This document shows, piece after piece, positions 35,888-43,534 of a stretch of DNA of 64,000 nt. The notes beneath the pieces were generated by a model. It saw nothing but the letters and a program-made list of their open reading frames with translations, was not told the DNA's origin and made no database searches. Numbering within the stretch: position 1 is the stretch's first letter; the number at the start of each line of letters is the position of its first letter. Source of the stretch: Frondihabitans sucicola (GTDB taxonomy: Bacteria; Actinomycetota; Actinomycetes; Actinomycetales; Microbacteriaceae); the NCBI RefSeq assembly GCF_030296615.1, contig NZ_AP027732.1, positions 1,798,001 to 1,862,000 on the forward strand, written 5' to 3'. Position numbers and translations under genes: made by a program.

Positions 35888-36915
35888 GCACGCTCCGCAA
35901 CACCCGAGCCGATGTAGCCCCACCCACGCGGGAGGCCCTTGAACGTGGGCGAGCTGCCCTTTTCGAGAGGATCGAGAACGGAACGCCGTCTCGGCAGCCC
36001 GACCAGCGTATCAGGCGGCGACGCCTCGGTGTTGTCGTGGCCGGCGCCGGCGCCCTTGCAGTGGCGCTCGTCATGACGGGTGTCGTCGTCCCCCAGCTGG
36101 GCGCGGGTTCCTCCGCTCAGGCAGCCGCGCTGCTGACGACCGCCGCGCAGGCCACGATCACCGCAAAAGATCCCGTCGTGGGCCCCGGCCAGTACCTCCA
36201 AATAGACACGACCATGAGGGGACTTTCGACCGGGATTGAAACCTCAGGCGAAGCCGTCACATGGATGGAGGGCACGCACAATGTTCTCTATATTCCCTCT
36301 GACCGGAACAGCACGTGGATCTGGGACCGGCACCTGATCGCCCCCTTCGCGTTCCAGAACGCGGCCGCGAAAACTATGGCGCTCGAGGACTTCGCGGCCC
36401 AGAGGGGCAACGCCGACACCGACTCCATCGTCCGAGGTGCCGGAGGCAAGTTCTACGGCACCGCGGCTCCGGCCGCCAACGACTTCTTCGGCACAGACAC
36501 CGTAACAAAGTCGCTCGACCAGCTGCCCACCGATCCAGCAGCCCTCCGCGAGTACCTGCGAAAAACGTGGAACACGGGAGCCTCCGGCTCGGAGGAACAG
36601 GATGCATGGGTTCGCATCACACAGCTCCTCGAAGATGGGACAGCTACCGCCAAGCTCCGCTCGGCCCTGTATCAGGTTGCCGCCATGATCCCCGGCATCT
36701 CGATCACCAATAACAGCACCACCCTCGATGGTCGTACAGGCACGGCCATCGGCCGCACCGTCGACGGAGTCCGCTCGGACATCATTATCGATCCCAGCGA
36801 CGGCGACTTCATCGGCGGCCGCACGGTCACGCTTACACCGCTCTACGGATGGCCGGCGGGGACGTCCACCGAGTCAAGCAGCGTCACCACAAGCGTCGTG
36901 GACACAGCACCGTGA
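35875..36915 (+). CDS. CU044_5270-type membrane protein, probable sigma-factor partner
   Basis: 346 residues. Cytoplasmic N-terminus MDELSTLRNTRADVAPPTREALERGRAAL, one membrane helix near 50-70 (GVVVAGAGALAVALVMTGVVV), then a large extracellular domain with PGQYLQIDTTMRG, DRNSTWIWDRH, DQLPTDPAALREYL and GRTGTAIGRTV. The DQLPTDP and GRxAxGR-like features are typical of this family next to ECF sigma factors. Signal sensed is unknown. Its TGA overlaps a following GTG. Confidence 0.85.
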   Translation: MDELSTLRNTRADVAPPTREALERGRAALFERIENGTPSRQPDQRIRRRRLGVVVAGAGALAVALVMTGVVVPQLGAGSSAQAAALLTTAAQATITAKDPVVGPGQYLQIDTTMRGLSTGIETSGEAVTWMEGTHNVLYIPSDRNSTWIWDRHLIAPFAFQNAAAKTMALEDFAAQRGNADTDSIVRGAGGKFYGTAAPAANDFFGTDTVTKSLDQLPTDPAALREYLRKTWNTGASGSEEQDAWVRITQLLEDGTATAKLRSALYQVAAMIPGISITNNSTTLDGRTGTAIGRTVDGVRSDIIIDPSDGDFIGGRTVTLTPLYGWPAGTSTESSSVTTSVVDTAP

Positions 36916-37040
36916 GCGCCGAAAGCGCGATCGCCACGCCGAACGCCGCGTCGTCGGCCGGGACGGTGATCGATCCTGCAGCGCTCGAGCTGCCGCCCAC
37001 GGAAGCAATCGACATCACCTCTTGGCTCCACGAGATCTGA
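36912..37040 (+). CDS. Possible 42-residue peptide coupled to the ECF operon
   Basis: The GTG at 36912 overlaps the preceding TGA (GTGA) and opens a frame reading SAESAIATPNAASSAG, TVIDPAALELPPTEAIDITS then WLHEI. Third positions are G/C-rich in the second half. Translational coupling is plausible. It could be a small regulatory peptide or a chance frame. Confidence 0.4.
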   Translation: MSAESAIATPNAASSAGTVIDPAALELPPTEAIDITSWLHEI

Positions 37041-37158
37041 GGCCTCCTCGCCGCCCGCAGGCATCGCGCCCGTGGCCGGCAATGTCGATGCAAAATGGGA
37101 CGGCGTCCGAAACGAGCCCGCTAGCTGTACTGCTGCCGCGCTTGCAAGCGTCAGTCGC

Positions 37159-37344
37159 TCATGACGTGATCGCGCTGACGATGTTGACGATGGCCACGAC
37201 GACTCCACACAGGAGAAGGCCACCAAGGAGAAGCCTCAGCCGACCAAACGGTTCGTCGTCCCTCCGCTTCCAGGGCTTGCGAATCGAATAGACGACCGCG
37301 GGTAAGACGAGCACGAATATGAGAATCAACAGGAGGTTGCTCAC
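37159..37344 (-). CDS. Small two-helix membrane protein (or C-terminal half of the preceding one)
   Basis: 61 residues from GTG 37344: SNLLLILIFVLVLPAVVYSI, a basic loop RKPWKRRDDEPFGRLR, then LLLGGLLLCGVVVAIVNIVSA. The frame is open upstream to 37485 without a better start. If one G in the GGGG run near 37435 were absent, it would be the second half of the protein starting at 37633. Confidence 0.55.
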   Translation of the reverse strand: MSNLLLILIFVLVLPAVVYSIRKPWKRRDDEPFGRLRLLLGGLLLCGVVVAIVNIVSAITS

Positions 37345-37434
37345 GCGCAGGGGACCGTTCCATTGTCTGGTGTTGAGAAATCGAGAATCGTGTTTGATTT
37401 TCGCGCCGTCCAGCGCCCCGCGGGGTTCCTTGGA

Positions 37435-37633
37435 CCACCCCTCGCCTTGTGGGCTGGTTAGAGGCGAGGTGCACGAGGCTCGCACCGATCAGCCACGCAA
37501 GTCCGAGGCCAACGCGGAGAGCGCCGACGGTATAGGTGTGAGGGAACGCCAGTTCGACAACTCCGAGGACCAGAAAAGTCAGCCCGAAGAACACGAACAC
37601 CACGATCAGCACTTTTCGGGTGGCTTTATCCAT
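37435..37633 (-). CDS. Small two-helix membrane protein, 3' end uncertain
   Basis: From ATG 37633: MDKATRKVLIVVFVFFGLTF, LVLGVVELAFPHTYTVGALR, VGLGLAWLIGASLVHLASNQP. The same frame stays open to 37151, but beyond about 37435 it is only the shadow of the gene at 37159. Either the C-terminus is unrelated tail, or a one-base assembly insertion separates two halves of a four-helix protein. Confidence 0.5.
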
Positions 37634-37642
37634 GTGCACTCA

Positions 37643-38191
37643 TCAAGCGTTTTCCTGTGGGGCAGCGTTGAGCTGGTCCGTGAGCACGCGGATGCGTCGC
37701 AGTTGGAAAAGACCTTGCCACGTCGAGAAGACAGTCATGACCGCGAAGAAAACGACTTCTGCCCACATCCTCCATCCGCCCCTTCCGGAGGCGAGAACGA
37801 CGAACCCTAGCGCGAGGAGCCCCGGGTAAAGGACCAAGCCGGCGGTTGTGAGGACTTTCCAGAATTTGCGCGACCGGTCGAGCTTGGAAAGCCATTCGGC
37901 GGAGTGAACGTTATCGGGTAGGTGGCCCTTCTGTAGGGCCTTGTTGACGCGCTGCCCGAGAGTGATTGACGGGCTGGCGCTTCGCCGTTTGGTCCACATG
38001 GCCAACACCGTGAAGGCGATGCCGAGGAGCACTCCGAATACGACTCCTATAACAAGCGCCTGACGGAGGGATGTGCCCGCGAACATTGATAGGCCAACGA
38101 TGAGGGCGCCCATGACAAGGCCGGCGCCGACGCCAACGAGGCCAGAGGGAACGTGAGCGAAAGGTGCTCGGAATTCGTTCTCGTCGGTCAT
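37643..38191 (-). CDS. Four-helix membrane protein of unknown function
   Basis: 182 residues: helix pairs at about 17-65 (LVGVGAGLVMGALIVGLSMF, ALVIGVVFGVLLGIAFTVLA) and 118-165 (TTAGLVLYPGLLALGFVVLA, WAEVVFFAVMTVFSTWQGLF), with a soluble loop VNKALQKGHLPDNVHSAEWL between. It overlaps by 4 bp the upstream gene, so the minus-strand membrane genes form one operon. Confidence 0.68.
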   Translation of the reverse strand: MTDENEFRAPFAHVPSGLVGVGAGLVMGALIVGLSMFAGTSLRQALVIGVVFGVLLGIAFTVLAMWTKRRSASPSITLGQRVNKALQKGHLPDNVHSAEWLSKLDRSRKFWKVLTTAGLVLYPGLLALGFVVLASGRGGWRMWAEVVFFAVMTVFSTWQGLFQLRRIRVLTDQLNAAPQENA

Positions 38192-38829
38192 CGCGGCTGA
38201 CCGCCGTGTTGGTCCATGAACCGGCCCGCTTTTCGGTAGAGCACAACGAACTGGACAGCCACCACGACGAACGAAAGCGACACTGCAAGCTCGAGGAGCT
38301 TGATGATCAACTCATTCGAACCAACCGCGGTGGCAATCGCCAGAAGGACCGCAGCGGAGTAGATCGGCGCTATGCCGAGCGTCGCGCGACGGTTCTGGTT
38401 CGCAATGGCGACGACCACGAAAAGGTGCTCCGTGTCGGGAGCCACTTTCCCACTGATTTGTCTCCTGACGCCTTTCTTCTCTTGACGGTTCAGAGGGCTT
38501 GCGACTGCGCGCCACCGGGTGATGTAGTGCCCGGTGCGTTTGGCCCAGACGAAGCCCACGACCCCAACCACCAAACCAAGGCCGAGGAATACGAATTGGG
38601 CGATCAGTTGCTGCGAGCTGCCATCGCTGCTGGAATCCCCGCCAGAAGATGACTTCGGAAGGAACAAGAGCGCCACTACGAAACCGGTGATCCAGGACGC
38701 AGCCATGAGGATGACGATTCGGAGAAGAATGCGGGCCCTGCGTTTGGGGAAGCCATCATCGCTAACACCTTCTGCAAGTTGCGCGGCAGCAGCCCAACGG
38801 GCATCGCTGTACCGTTTGAGATCAGTCAA
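38188..38829 (-). CDS. Four-helix membrane protein of unknown function
   Basis: 213 residues from a TTG start with GGAG 6 nt upstream: LTDLKRYSDARWAAAAQLAE, then helices ILLRIVILMAASWITGFVVAL, IAQFVFLGLGLVVGVVGFVW, IAPIYSAAVLLAIATAVGS and LLELAVSLSFVVVAVQFVVL. The Ser/Gly-rich loop GGDSSSDGSSQQ separates the first two. The layout resembles the downstream protein. The frame extends upstream without a better start. Confidence 0.62.
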   Translation of the reverse strand: MTDLKRYSDARWAAAAQLAEGVSDDGFPKRRARILLRIVILMAASWITGFVVALLFLPKSSSGGDSSSDGSSQQLIAQFVFLGLGLVVGVVGFVWAKRTGHYITRWRAVASPLNRQEKKGVRRQISGKVAPDTEHLFVVVAIANQNRRATLGIAPIYSAAVLLAIATAVGSNELIIKLLELAVSLSFVVVAVQFVVLYRKAGRFMDQHGGQPR

Positions 38830-38930
38830 GGGAACTCCGTTGTTCGGGCAACAGGATGATTTGGAGCATACCGGCGCAGCGGCGACGAACCACCTCACGA
38901 AAAAAGGCGACGACGAAGCAACGGGAACGG

Positions 38931-38950
38931 AAGCCGGACCCGTACCGTTC
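38931..38950 (+). repeat. Cassette-boundary motif copy
   Basis: AGCCGGACCCGTACCGTTCG, 17 of 20 matches to the reference copy, in the 338-bp gap between divergent genes. Nothing else is seen in that gap. Confidence 0.7.
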
Positions 38951-39167
38951 GGGAAAGGGGTCAGGCGGAGGGGAATCATCAGCGGGCACGCAATCCGGAA
39001 GTCCTCGCGATTGTGCCGATGCTTCGAACCACCTCATTGAGGAGTCGCAGACCTGGTGCCGAATCCAAGTCAGCAGTACTGTCATCGAGCGGTGTTCATC
39101 CGCGATCTCACACGCCGGACACTGCACGCCGGATGGGAGCGGCCCCTCGCCCTCCAAGTGCATCAAA

Positions 39168-40016
39168 ATGACTGACGCTCCGACGGCCTTGAAGCCGTCT
39201 GACTCTTCGCTCCGGTTCACCTTTCGTATCGTCGGCCGCGGATGGCTCGATACCGATCTCAGCTCTGCAGATCAACACGTAGGCATCTCAGCGTCTTATC
39301 TCTCCGACGCCCTTCCGCTACTCCTCGACGCACTACGTCGGGCCTGTGCAGGTGGACAGCGTTCCGAGACGAGATGGCAAGAAGAGCCGGGGTGTTACCG
39401 CTGGGAATTTCTCCCGAAACAGGACCGGATGCGTCTACGAGTCTTGAGGTCGCCTGATTGGAACGTACCTCCCGAAACCATCGTGTTCGAGTACGAGGGC
39501 CTCAGGCAGGATCTCGTTCTGGCCGTGCTGAACGGCTGCAACGACCTTCTCGACGACATAGGCGAGGTCCGTTACTTCCAGGAGTGGGGAACCCGCTTTC
39601 CCTTGGCGGAGCTACGGTGTCTCCAGCGGGCGGCGGGCCTTCCGGTGATGGCCCAGCGGCCGCCGGACCCGAACGCGACGCCGCCGGAGCCCTTGCGCGA
39701 CGAAATTGCTAAGCGGTGGGAGGCGACGCTCCTGCGCCAGACAAATCCTAATAAGACCTCTGCTTGGGTCGAGGATCAACAACGGGCCGGTAAGCATGGG
39801 GAAGCCATCACGGCCGGTCTTCGGGAGTTAGCGAAGCTCCGCGACGTACCTCAGGAGAAGACGAAGGAGTATCAGAGGGCAGTTCAGGAATACGTCGTCT
39901 GGGTCATGCGCGTGGCCCAACGCCACGACGATGACCCGGTGCAGTGGCGTGGTCCTGCGGAACGGCTCTGGGAGTCAGTGCGCACTAGACCTGCGTCCCG
40001 AAAACTCAGCGACTGA
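39168..40016 (+). CDS. Soluble protein of unknown function
   Basis: 282 residues from ATG 39168: RFTFRIVGRGWLDTDLSSAD, VGISASYLSDALPLLLDALR, GCYRWEFLPKQDRMRLRVLR, then a helical C-terminal half (LAVLNGCNDLLDDIGEVRYF; EAITAGLRELAKLRDVPQEK; VQEYVVWVMRVAQRHDDDPV). No signal or membrane segment. The frame is open upstream to 38856 but that part has no codon bias. Unrecognised; the first half resembles small immunity-like proteins in style only. Confidence 0.6.
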   Translation: MTDAPTALKPSDSSLRFTFRIVGRGWLDTDLSSADQHVGISASYLSDALPLLLDALRRACAGGQRSETRWQEEPGCYRWEFLPKQDRMRLRVLRSPDWNVPPETIVFEYEGLRQDLVLAVLNGCNDLLDDIGEVRYFQEWGTRFPLAELRCLQRAAGLPVMAQRPPDPNATPPEPLRDEIAKRWEATLLRQTNPNKTSAWVEDQQRAGKHGEAITAGLRELAKLRDVPQEKTKEYQRAVQEYVVWVMRVAQRHDDDPVQWRGPAERLWESVRTRPASRKLSD

Positions 40017-40119
40017 ACGGACTCCTACATCTCGATCGGGATTCGCTCTATCGCGCGAGCCCCAATAACGATCGCCGTGACATCCGGGTCCGCTGTCGGT
40101 TCGGGTGACTCCGAGCGCT

Positions 40120-40139
40120 GGCCGGACCTTCACCGTGCG
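40120..40139 (+). repeat. Cassette-boundary motif copy
   Basis: GGCCGGACCTTCACCGTGCG, 18 of 20 matches to the reference copy. The TCA at 40130-40132 is the stop codon of the minus-strand gene that follows. Confidence 0.8.
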
Positions 40140-40429
40140 GGTATGTTGCGGCGTCCGATGGTGTGCCCTGCCCAGAACGAGAGAAGGACGAGGCCGACTG
40201 CGATCAGCGCGGTCCCGTAGGACTGGAGGGACGGCCCGGTAGTGGGCCGGAATGTCGTGTGACTAAGAGGCGCATAGGCGAACCAGCCGAAGGTAGCCGG
40301 GTGAAGGGCCGCCCATATCCGGAAGACCACACCGGTTGCAAGGCACGCCGTGCCGAGCAGGGGCAGAAGTGCTCGGCGGATGGCACCGGCTGGGGGCCGT
40401 GACGGTCCGGTGTCTGTTTCATCGTTCAT
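40130..40429 (-). CDS. Small two-helix membrane protein
   Basis: 99 residues: MNDETDTGPSRPPAGAIR, helix ALLPLLGTACLATGVVFRIW, an extracellular loop, helix YGTALIAVGLVLLSFWAGHT and tail IGRRNIPAR. The stop codon is formed by a boundary motif copy. Confidence 0.65.
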   Translation of the reverse strand: MNDETDTGPSRPPAGAIRRALLPLLGTACLATGVVFRIWAALHPATFGWFAYAPLSHTTFRPTTGPSLQSYGTALIAVGLVLLSFWAGHTIGRRNIPAR

Positions 40430-40477
40430 GCGCTATTCCGAGGTCGGGGTGTCGTCGCGCACGTGCCGCATTGTCCC

Positions 40478-40708
40478 TCATGAGTTCTCGATGGTGTCCG
40501 AACCGTGGGGTTTCCGGTTGCCTTGGTAGCGGGGTTCCCACTGACCGGTTCTCTCGAACAGGCGAACGGTTTTGTAGTGACTGTTCAGGGCACGGAGGAT
40601 CGCGGTGCGGATGATGAGGTACCCGATGAAGATCGCCAGAGCTGCGATGACGATGTAGGCGACGAGGCCCCCGACGACGAACCCGTATCCAGCTGAATCG
40701 GTAAACAT
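40478..40708 (-). CDS. Small single-helix membrane protein
   Basis: 76 residues: MFTDSAGYGFVVGGLVAYIV then IAALAIFIGYLIIRTAILRAL, and a polar C-terminal part YKTVRLFERTGQWEPRYQGN. GGGGAAATCC precedes the ATG. Unknown function. Confidence 0.6.
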   Translation of the reverse strand: MFTDSAGYGFVVGGLVAYIVIAALAIFIGYLIIRTAILRALNSHYKTVRLFERTGQWEPRYQGNRKPHGSDTIENS

Positions 40709-41147
40709 GGATTTCCCCTTTGGTGTGGCTTGATCGTATCGATCCAGTTAGGACATCGCGAGGACGTACATTCTGGGCGTCCTTGGCCGTGCGGTTCCGG
40801 GGGCCGGAGGAACGCAGATGGTGGCTCTTGCGGTGCAGGGTGAGTCGCGGTGTACTGCTGCCGTGTCTTTCTTCGAACCTCATTCGGGCACACGCCTCGC
40901 CGATGTTGGTGCGCCGAGGAATGTCCCTGCTTCTGGGGCTCCCGGATCACCTGGCTCGGACCGAGACTGATCACGGGGCCTGGGGAGGCCTCTGCCTGGC
41001 TCCGTGGTTTCGACGCCCTGTGGTCCGCGGTTGAATGATCGGAGGCGTCGCGATCTGCGCGACCTATGAGTGCGCAGCCGCGTACGTTTATGCATGGGTT
41101 CTCCATCGTTAAAAGCTCGCCGCGTGGCGACGTCTGCGTGGGAACAG
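40709..41147. other. Stretch without a supportable gene
   Basis: Open frames on both strands lack codon bias and recognisable sequence. The short string GTACTGCTGCCG (near 40853) recurs near 37130, but no larger repeat is seen. Probably decayed DNA between two accessory genes. Confidence 0.5.
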
Positions 41148-41660
41148 CTATCGGACCATCCGAAGCTCGATGAGGTTCGAATCCCTGGGGTCGACGAATT
41201 CCGCTCCGTCGAAGGCGAAGCCGTTCCGTTCGTAGAACGCTGTCGCTCTGTCGTTGCCCTGCAACACCCAAAGCTGCGCTGGACGGCCACCGATCACCGA
41301 ATCGTGGAGCGCTTGACCTGCGCCAGTTCCTTGTTGCTGCGCTAAAAGGTAGATCGAGAAGAGCGTGATCGGGCGCGCCGCGGGAAAGCCATGCTCCGCA
41401 TCGACACCGATCGACTCGCCAGAGTTCGCGAAGCCGACGATCCTCCCGCCGGTCTCCGCGACTGCGAGGAAGCCAGGACGGGGGTCGAGCTGCAAGTAGG
41501 TTGACCAAAACGCGGCGCGTCGCTGAAAGGCGTCCTCGGAGAAGAAGCGCTCGTTGAGAACGCCCGCGTATGTTTCGCGCCAACTATCAACGTGAACGCG
41601 GGCGATACCCGTAGCGTCGTCGACCACGGCATCCCGGACGGCCACTACCTGACTGGTCAT
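41148..41660 (-). CDS. GNAT-family N-acetyltransferase
   Basis: 170 residues. GIARVHVDSWRETYAGVLNE is the hallmark N-terminus of a common GNAT subgroup; AVAETGGRIVGFANSG, FSIYLLAQQQGTGAGQALHD (acetyl-CoA loop Q-x2-G-x-G/A) and LQGNDRATAFYERNGFAFDG follow. Substrate unknown. ATG at 41660. Confidence 0.86.
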   Translation of the reverse strand: MTSQVVAVRDAVVDDATGIARVHVDSWRETYAGVLNERFFSEDAFQRRAAFWSTYLQLDPRPGFLAVAETGGRIVGFANSGESIGVDAEHGFPAARPITLFSIYLLAQQQGTGAGQALHDSVIGGRPAQLWVLQGNDRATAFYERNGFAFDGAEFVDPRDSNLIELRMVR

Positions 41661-41727
41661 GCAAGGACAGTATCCCGGCACGGGCGACTTGCGGCCCATC
41701 TTGTCGCAGCCGTCACCGGTTGTTACA

Positions 41728-41748
41728 AAGCGGAACGTCTAGCGCCCG
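41728..41748 (+). repeat. Degenerate copy of the cassette-boundary motif
   Basis: AAGCGGAACGTCTAGCGCCC, matching the GGAAC variant in part, between the acetyltransferase and the HTH gene. The rest of the 300-bp gap up to the HTH gene has no supportable ORF. Confidence 0.35.
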
Positions 41749-41920
41749 GCTGGCTTGGAGGACCACGTCCGGCGGGTCATCAGTTGCCCCAGGCAGGGGC
41801 TCAGCCGCGTGGGAGGAGACTCCATCCCGTTTGAGAAGGAGTCTCCGTGAACAGGGGAACCTGCGTCGTTCATCGACGAGCGGGTCGGGGCGTATCGAGC
41901 GCGGGTGGTCAAACGCGCGC

Positions 41921-41962
41921 TTGACTTTATACACATCCCTACCGCTACCGGTATGCTTGTGT
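41921..41962 (+). promoter_or_regulatory. Promoter with nested, symmetric operator of the HTH gene
   Basis: TTGACT (41921-41926) is followed by a composite dyad symmetric about 41946/41947: outer arms ACACA (41931-41935) and TGTGT (41958-41962), inner arms TACCG (41940-41944) and CGGTA (41949-41953), each separated by exactly 4 bp. The dyad lies between -35 and the ATG at 41965, which suggests autorepression. Confidence 0.6.
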
Positions 41963-41964
41963 GC

Positions 41965-42609
41965 ATGCCCGAAGAGAGCGTTGCTGAGTTCGCCAGGCGT
42001 GAGGGAGTGTCCCCTCGTCGGGTGCGCGCGCTCATCGAGCAAGGCGCCATCCCGGCCCGCCGGGTGGGTAGGCAGTGGCTCATCGACCAGTCCTCCGCGC
42101 ACCGCCCCGCAGCCTCCCGCCCGCTAGCCAACCGGATGCGCGCCAACCTCCTCGCGATCCTCTCCGGAGATGCCCCTGAAGGGCTTTCGGCATCCGAACG
42201 CGCACGCCTCCGCCGCTACCTCAACGAACTCATGCACAGCCCCGATCCGGACCGCATCCTTAGTGCCTGGGTCCGCGAGCAGGCGCTTCTGAAGCTCCAG
42301 GTCGCTGCCAGCGACCTCGCCGATCTCGCCGCCGATGAACGCATCGTCAAGTCCGGATTCAGCGATCCGCGCGCCGAGATCGCCGCCGCGGGCCAGCTCG
42401 AAGCTCGCGTCGCCAAGGATGATGCCGCCGCGATCCGCCGCGAATACCTGCTCCGCCCATCCGAGAGGCCCAACGTCCTCCTGCACCTCGCCGACGAGAG
42501 ACCACCGTCACCCCTGCCCCTCGGGCTTCTCCTCGTAGACCTCGCGCACCATGACGGCGTCCGCGAGCGATCCCGCGTAGTCGAACTCCTCCGAAAGGTC
42601 GACGCTTGA
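41965..42609 (+). CDS. Helix-turn-helix DNA-binding protein, probable antitoxin/repressor
   Basis: 214 residues. N-terminal excisionase-like HTH: ESVAEFARREGVSPRRVRAL, IEQGAIPARRVGRQWLIDQ (about 4-42). The rest is helical: LSASERARLRRYLNELMH, ILSAWVREQALLKLQVAASD, then ALRREYLLRP-like and LLLVDLAHHDGVRERSRVVE. Proteins of this layout commonly precede a nucleotidyltransferase-type toxin gene in actinomycetes. Its stop overlaps the next start (TTGA). A symmetric dyad upstream suggests autoregulation. Confidence 0.72.
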   Translation: MPEESVAEFARREGVSPRRVRALIEQGAIPARRVGRQWLIDQSSAHRPAASRPLANRMRANLLAILSGDAPEGLSASERARLRRYLNELMHSPDPDRILSAWVREQALLKLQVAASDLADLAADERIVKSGFSDPRAEIAAAGQLEARVAKDDAAAIRREYLLRPSERPNVLLHLADERPPSPLPLGLLLVDLAHHDGVRERSRVVELLRKVDA

Positions 42610-43115
42610 CCGTCACCGCCCCAGCCATGACTCCCGCCCAGGCCGAGGCGTGGCACGCGCTCTTCAAGGTCTACAAGGCGCACCCGGAGGGCTCGTGGAA
42701 CCTTTACCGCCCGCTTCAGGGTGCTCATGACGGTCCGACTACTGCGGGTGGCCGCAGCGTCCGTGACAGACTTCGGTTCATGTGGCTCTCGAAAGATGGC
42801 GTCGTGAACATCGTTCACGGACGTGCTCCGGAGTTCTTCGTGGAATCCGAGTCGTACGTACTGCTGGCGCACGCCACGGACGAGGAACTCGAAGAAGTCC
42901 TCCTCGCACTCGAGTCCGTCGACGAAGATACCCATGAGGCGACCGACAAGCTCAGCTGGACCGTCGAGGAACTCGCCTTCGAGGACCGGGAGCTTCCGGA
43001 AGGCTGGCTGATCTGCTTCGATCCGGGTGATTGGTCTTTGGCGAAGAGAATCGACGACGTCCTTCGAGCCGTCGAATTGAGGTGGCGACTCGACGCCTCG
43101 AGCGTTCTGGAGTAA
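42606..43115 (+). CDS. Chimeric partner gene: toxin-like N-terminus joined to an unrelated soluble protein
   Basis: 169 residues from TTG 42606. The first part (MTPAQAEAWHALFKVYKAHP) looks like the N-terminus of the toxin that normally follows this kind of HTH gene. After EGSW the sequence changes, at a boundary-motif copy, to an acidic protein containing RLRFMWLSKDGVVNIVHGRA, EEVLLALESVDEDTHEATD and RELPEGWLICFDPGDWSLAK, ending LRWRLDASSVLE. The second part may have its own start (for example ATG 42780). Function unknown. Confidence 0.55.
   Translation: MTVTAPAMTPAQAEAWHALFKVYKAHPEGSWNLYRPLQGAHDGPTTAGGRSVRDRLRFMWLSKDGVVNIVHGRAPEFFVESESYVLLAHATDEELEEVLLALESVDEDTHEATDKLSWTVEELAFEDRELPEGWLICFDPGDWSLAKRIDDVLRAVELRWRLDASSVLE
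42693..42714 (+). repeat. Cassette-boundary motif copy inside a reading frame
   Basis: GTGGAACCTTTACCGCCCGC, the GGAACC variant, placed exactly where the toxin-like N-terminus gives way to unrelated coding sequence. Confidence 0.5.
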
Positions 43116-43230
43116 GTCATCTGGAACATCCAGGATGAACGTCGCGGGTCTTGGTTGAGGCGGCTTATCAGGAGGGTCAAGCCTCTTAGATCAGCTACCA
43201 GCGACAGCACATAGCCGACGGCCAACCACA

Positions 43231-43250
43231 CAAGGACCCTCCGCGTGCAG
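43231..43250 (+). repeat. Cassette-boundary motif copy
   Basis: CAAGGACCCTCCGCGTGCAG between convergent genes. An inverted, weaker match (GGAGGGTCAAGCC) lies about 70 bp upstream at 43159. Confidence 0.55.
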
Positions 43251-43261
43251 ATGGTCGCGGC

Positions 43262-43489
43262 TTAGGTAAGGATGGCTACTTCTTGGGCGCGGTAGACATA
43301 TCCGTCTTGGCCGTCGGGGAACGGCTCAAGGGTGAACTCCACGCTCTGTCCCTCGTGGAGGTCGAGACAACCCTCTCCGATGAGATTGGCGAAATGTGCG
43401 AAGACGTCGGATGGCGCTGCCTCGGTTCTGAGGGCGCCCCAGCCCTCATCCGCATTCCACAGAACGACGATTCCTCGTACGTGCTTCAT
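43262..43489 (-). CDS. Divergent cold-shock-domain protein
   Basis: 75 residues: KHVRGIVVLWNADEGWGALR corresponds to the GxVKWFNxxKGWGF RNP1 region of CspA-type proteins, SDVFAHFANLIGEG to the DVFVHFSAI RNP2 region, and EGQSVEFTLEPFPDGQDGYV to the third strand pair. Aromatic residues of RNP1 are altered (Phe to Leu/Ala), so RNA binding may be weaker or specialised. Confidence 0.8.
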   Translation of the reverse strand: MKHVRGIVVLWNADEGWGALRTEAAPSDVFAHFANLIGEGCLDLHEGQSVEFTLEPFPDGQDGYVYRAQEVAILT

Positions 43490-43514
43490 CCCTCGAGCAT
43501 ATGGGCGCGTGCGC

Positions 43515-43534
43515 AGTCGGAACCTTCAGCGTGC
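43515..43534 (+). repeat. Cassette-boundary motif copy (rightmost)
   Basis: AGTCGGAACCTTCAGCGTGC, the GGAACC variant, between the cold-shock-like gene and the LysR gene. No further copy is seen to the right. Confidence 0.6.

Noticed and set aside
37151..37434. Basic C-terminal extension of the membrane protein starting at 37633
   Set aside because: This stretch is out of phase with the clearly hydrophobic frame at 37159-37344 and is Arg/Ser-rich, typical of a shadow frame.
41739..42146. Minus-strand ORF opposite the start of the HTH gene
   Set aside because: It overlaps the well-supported HTH coding sequence, has no recognisable domain and would cross the symmetric operator.
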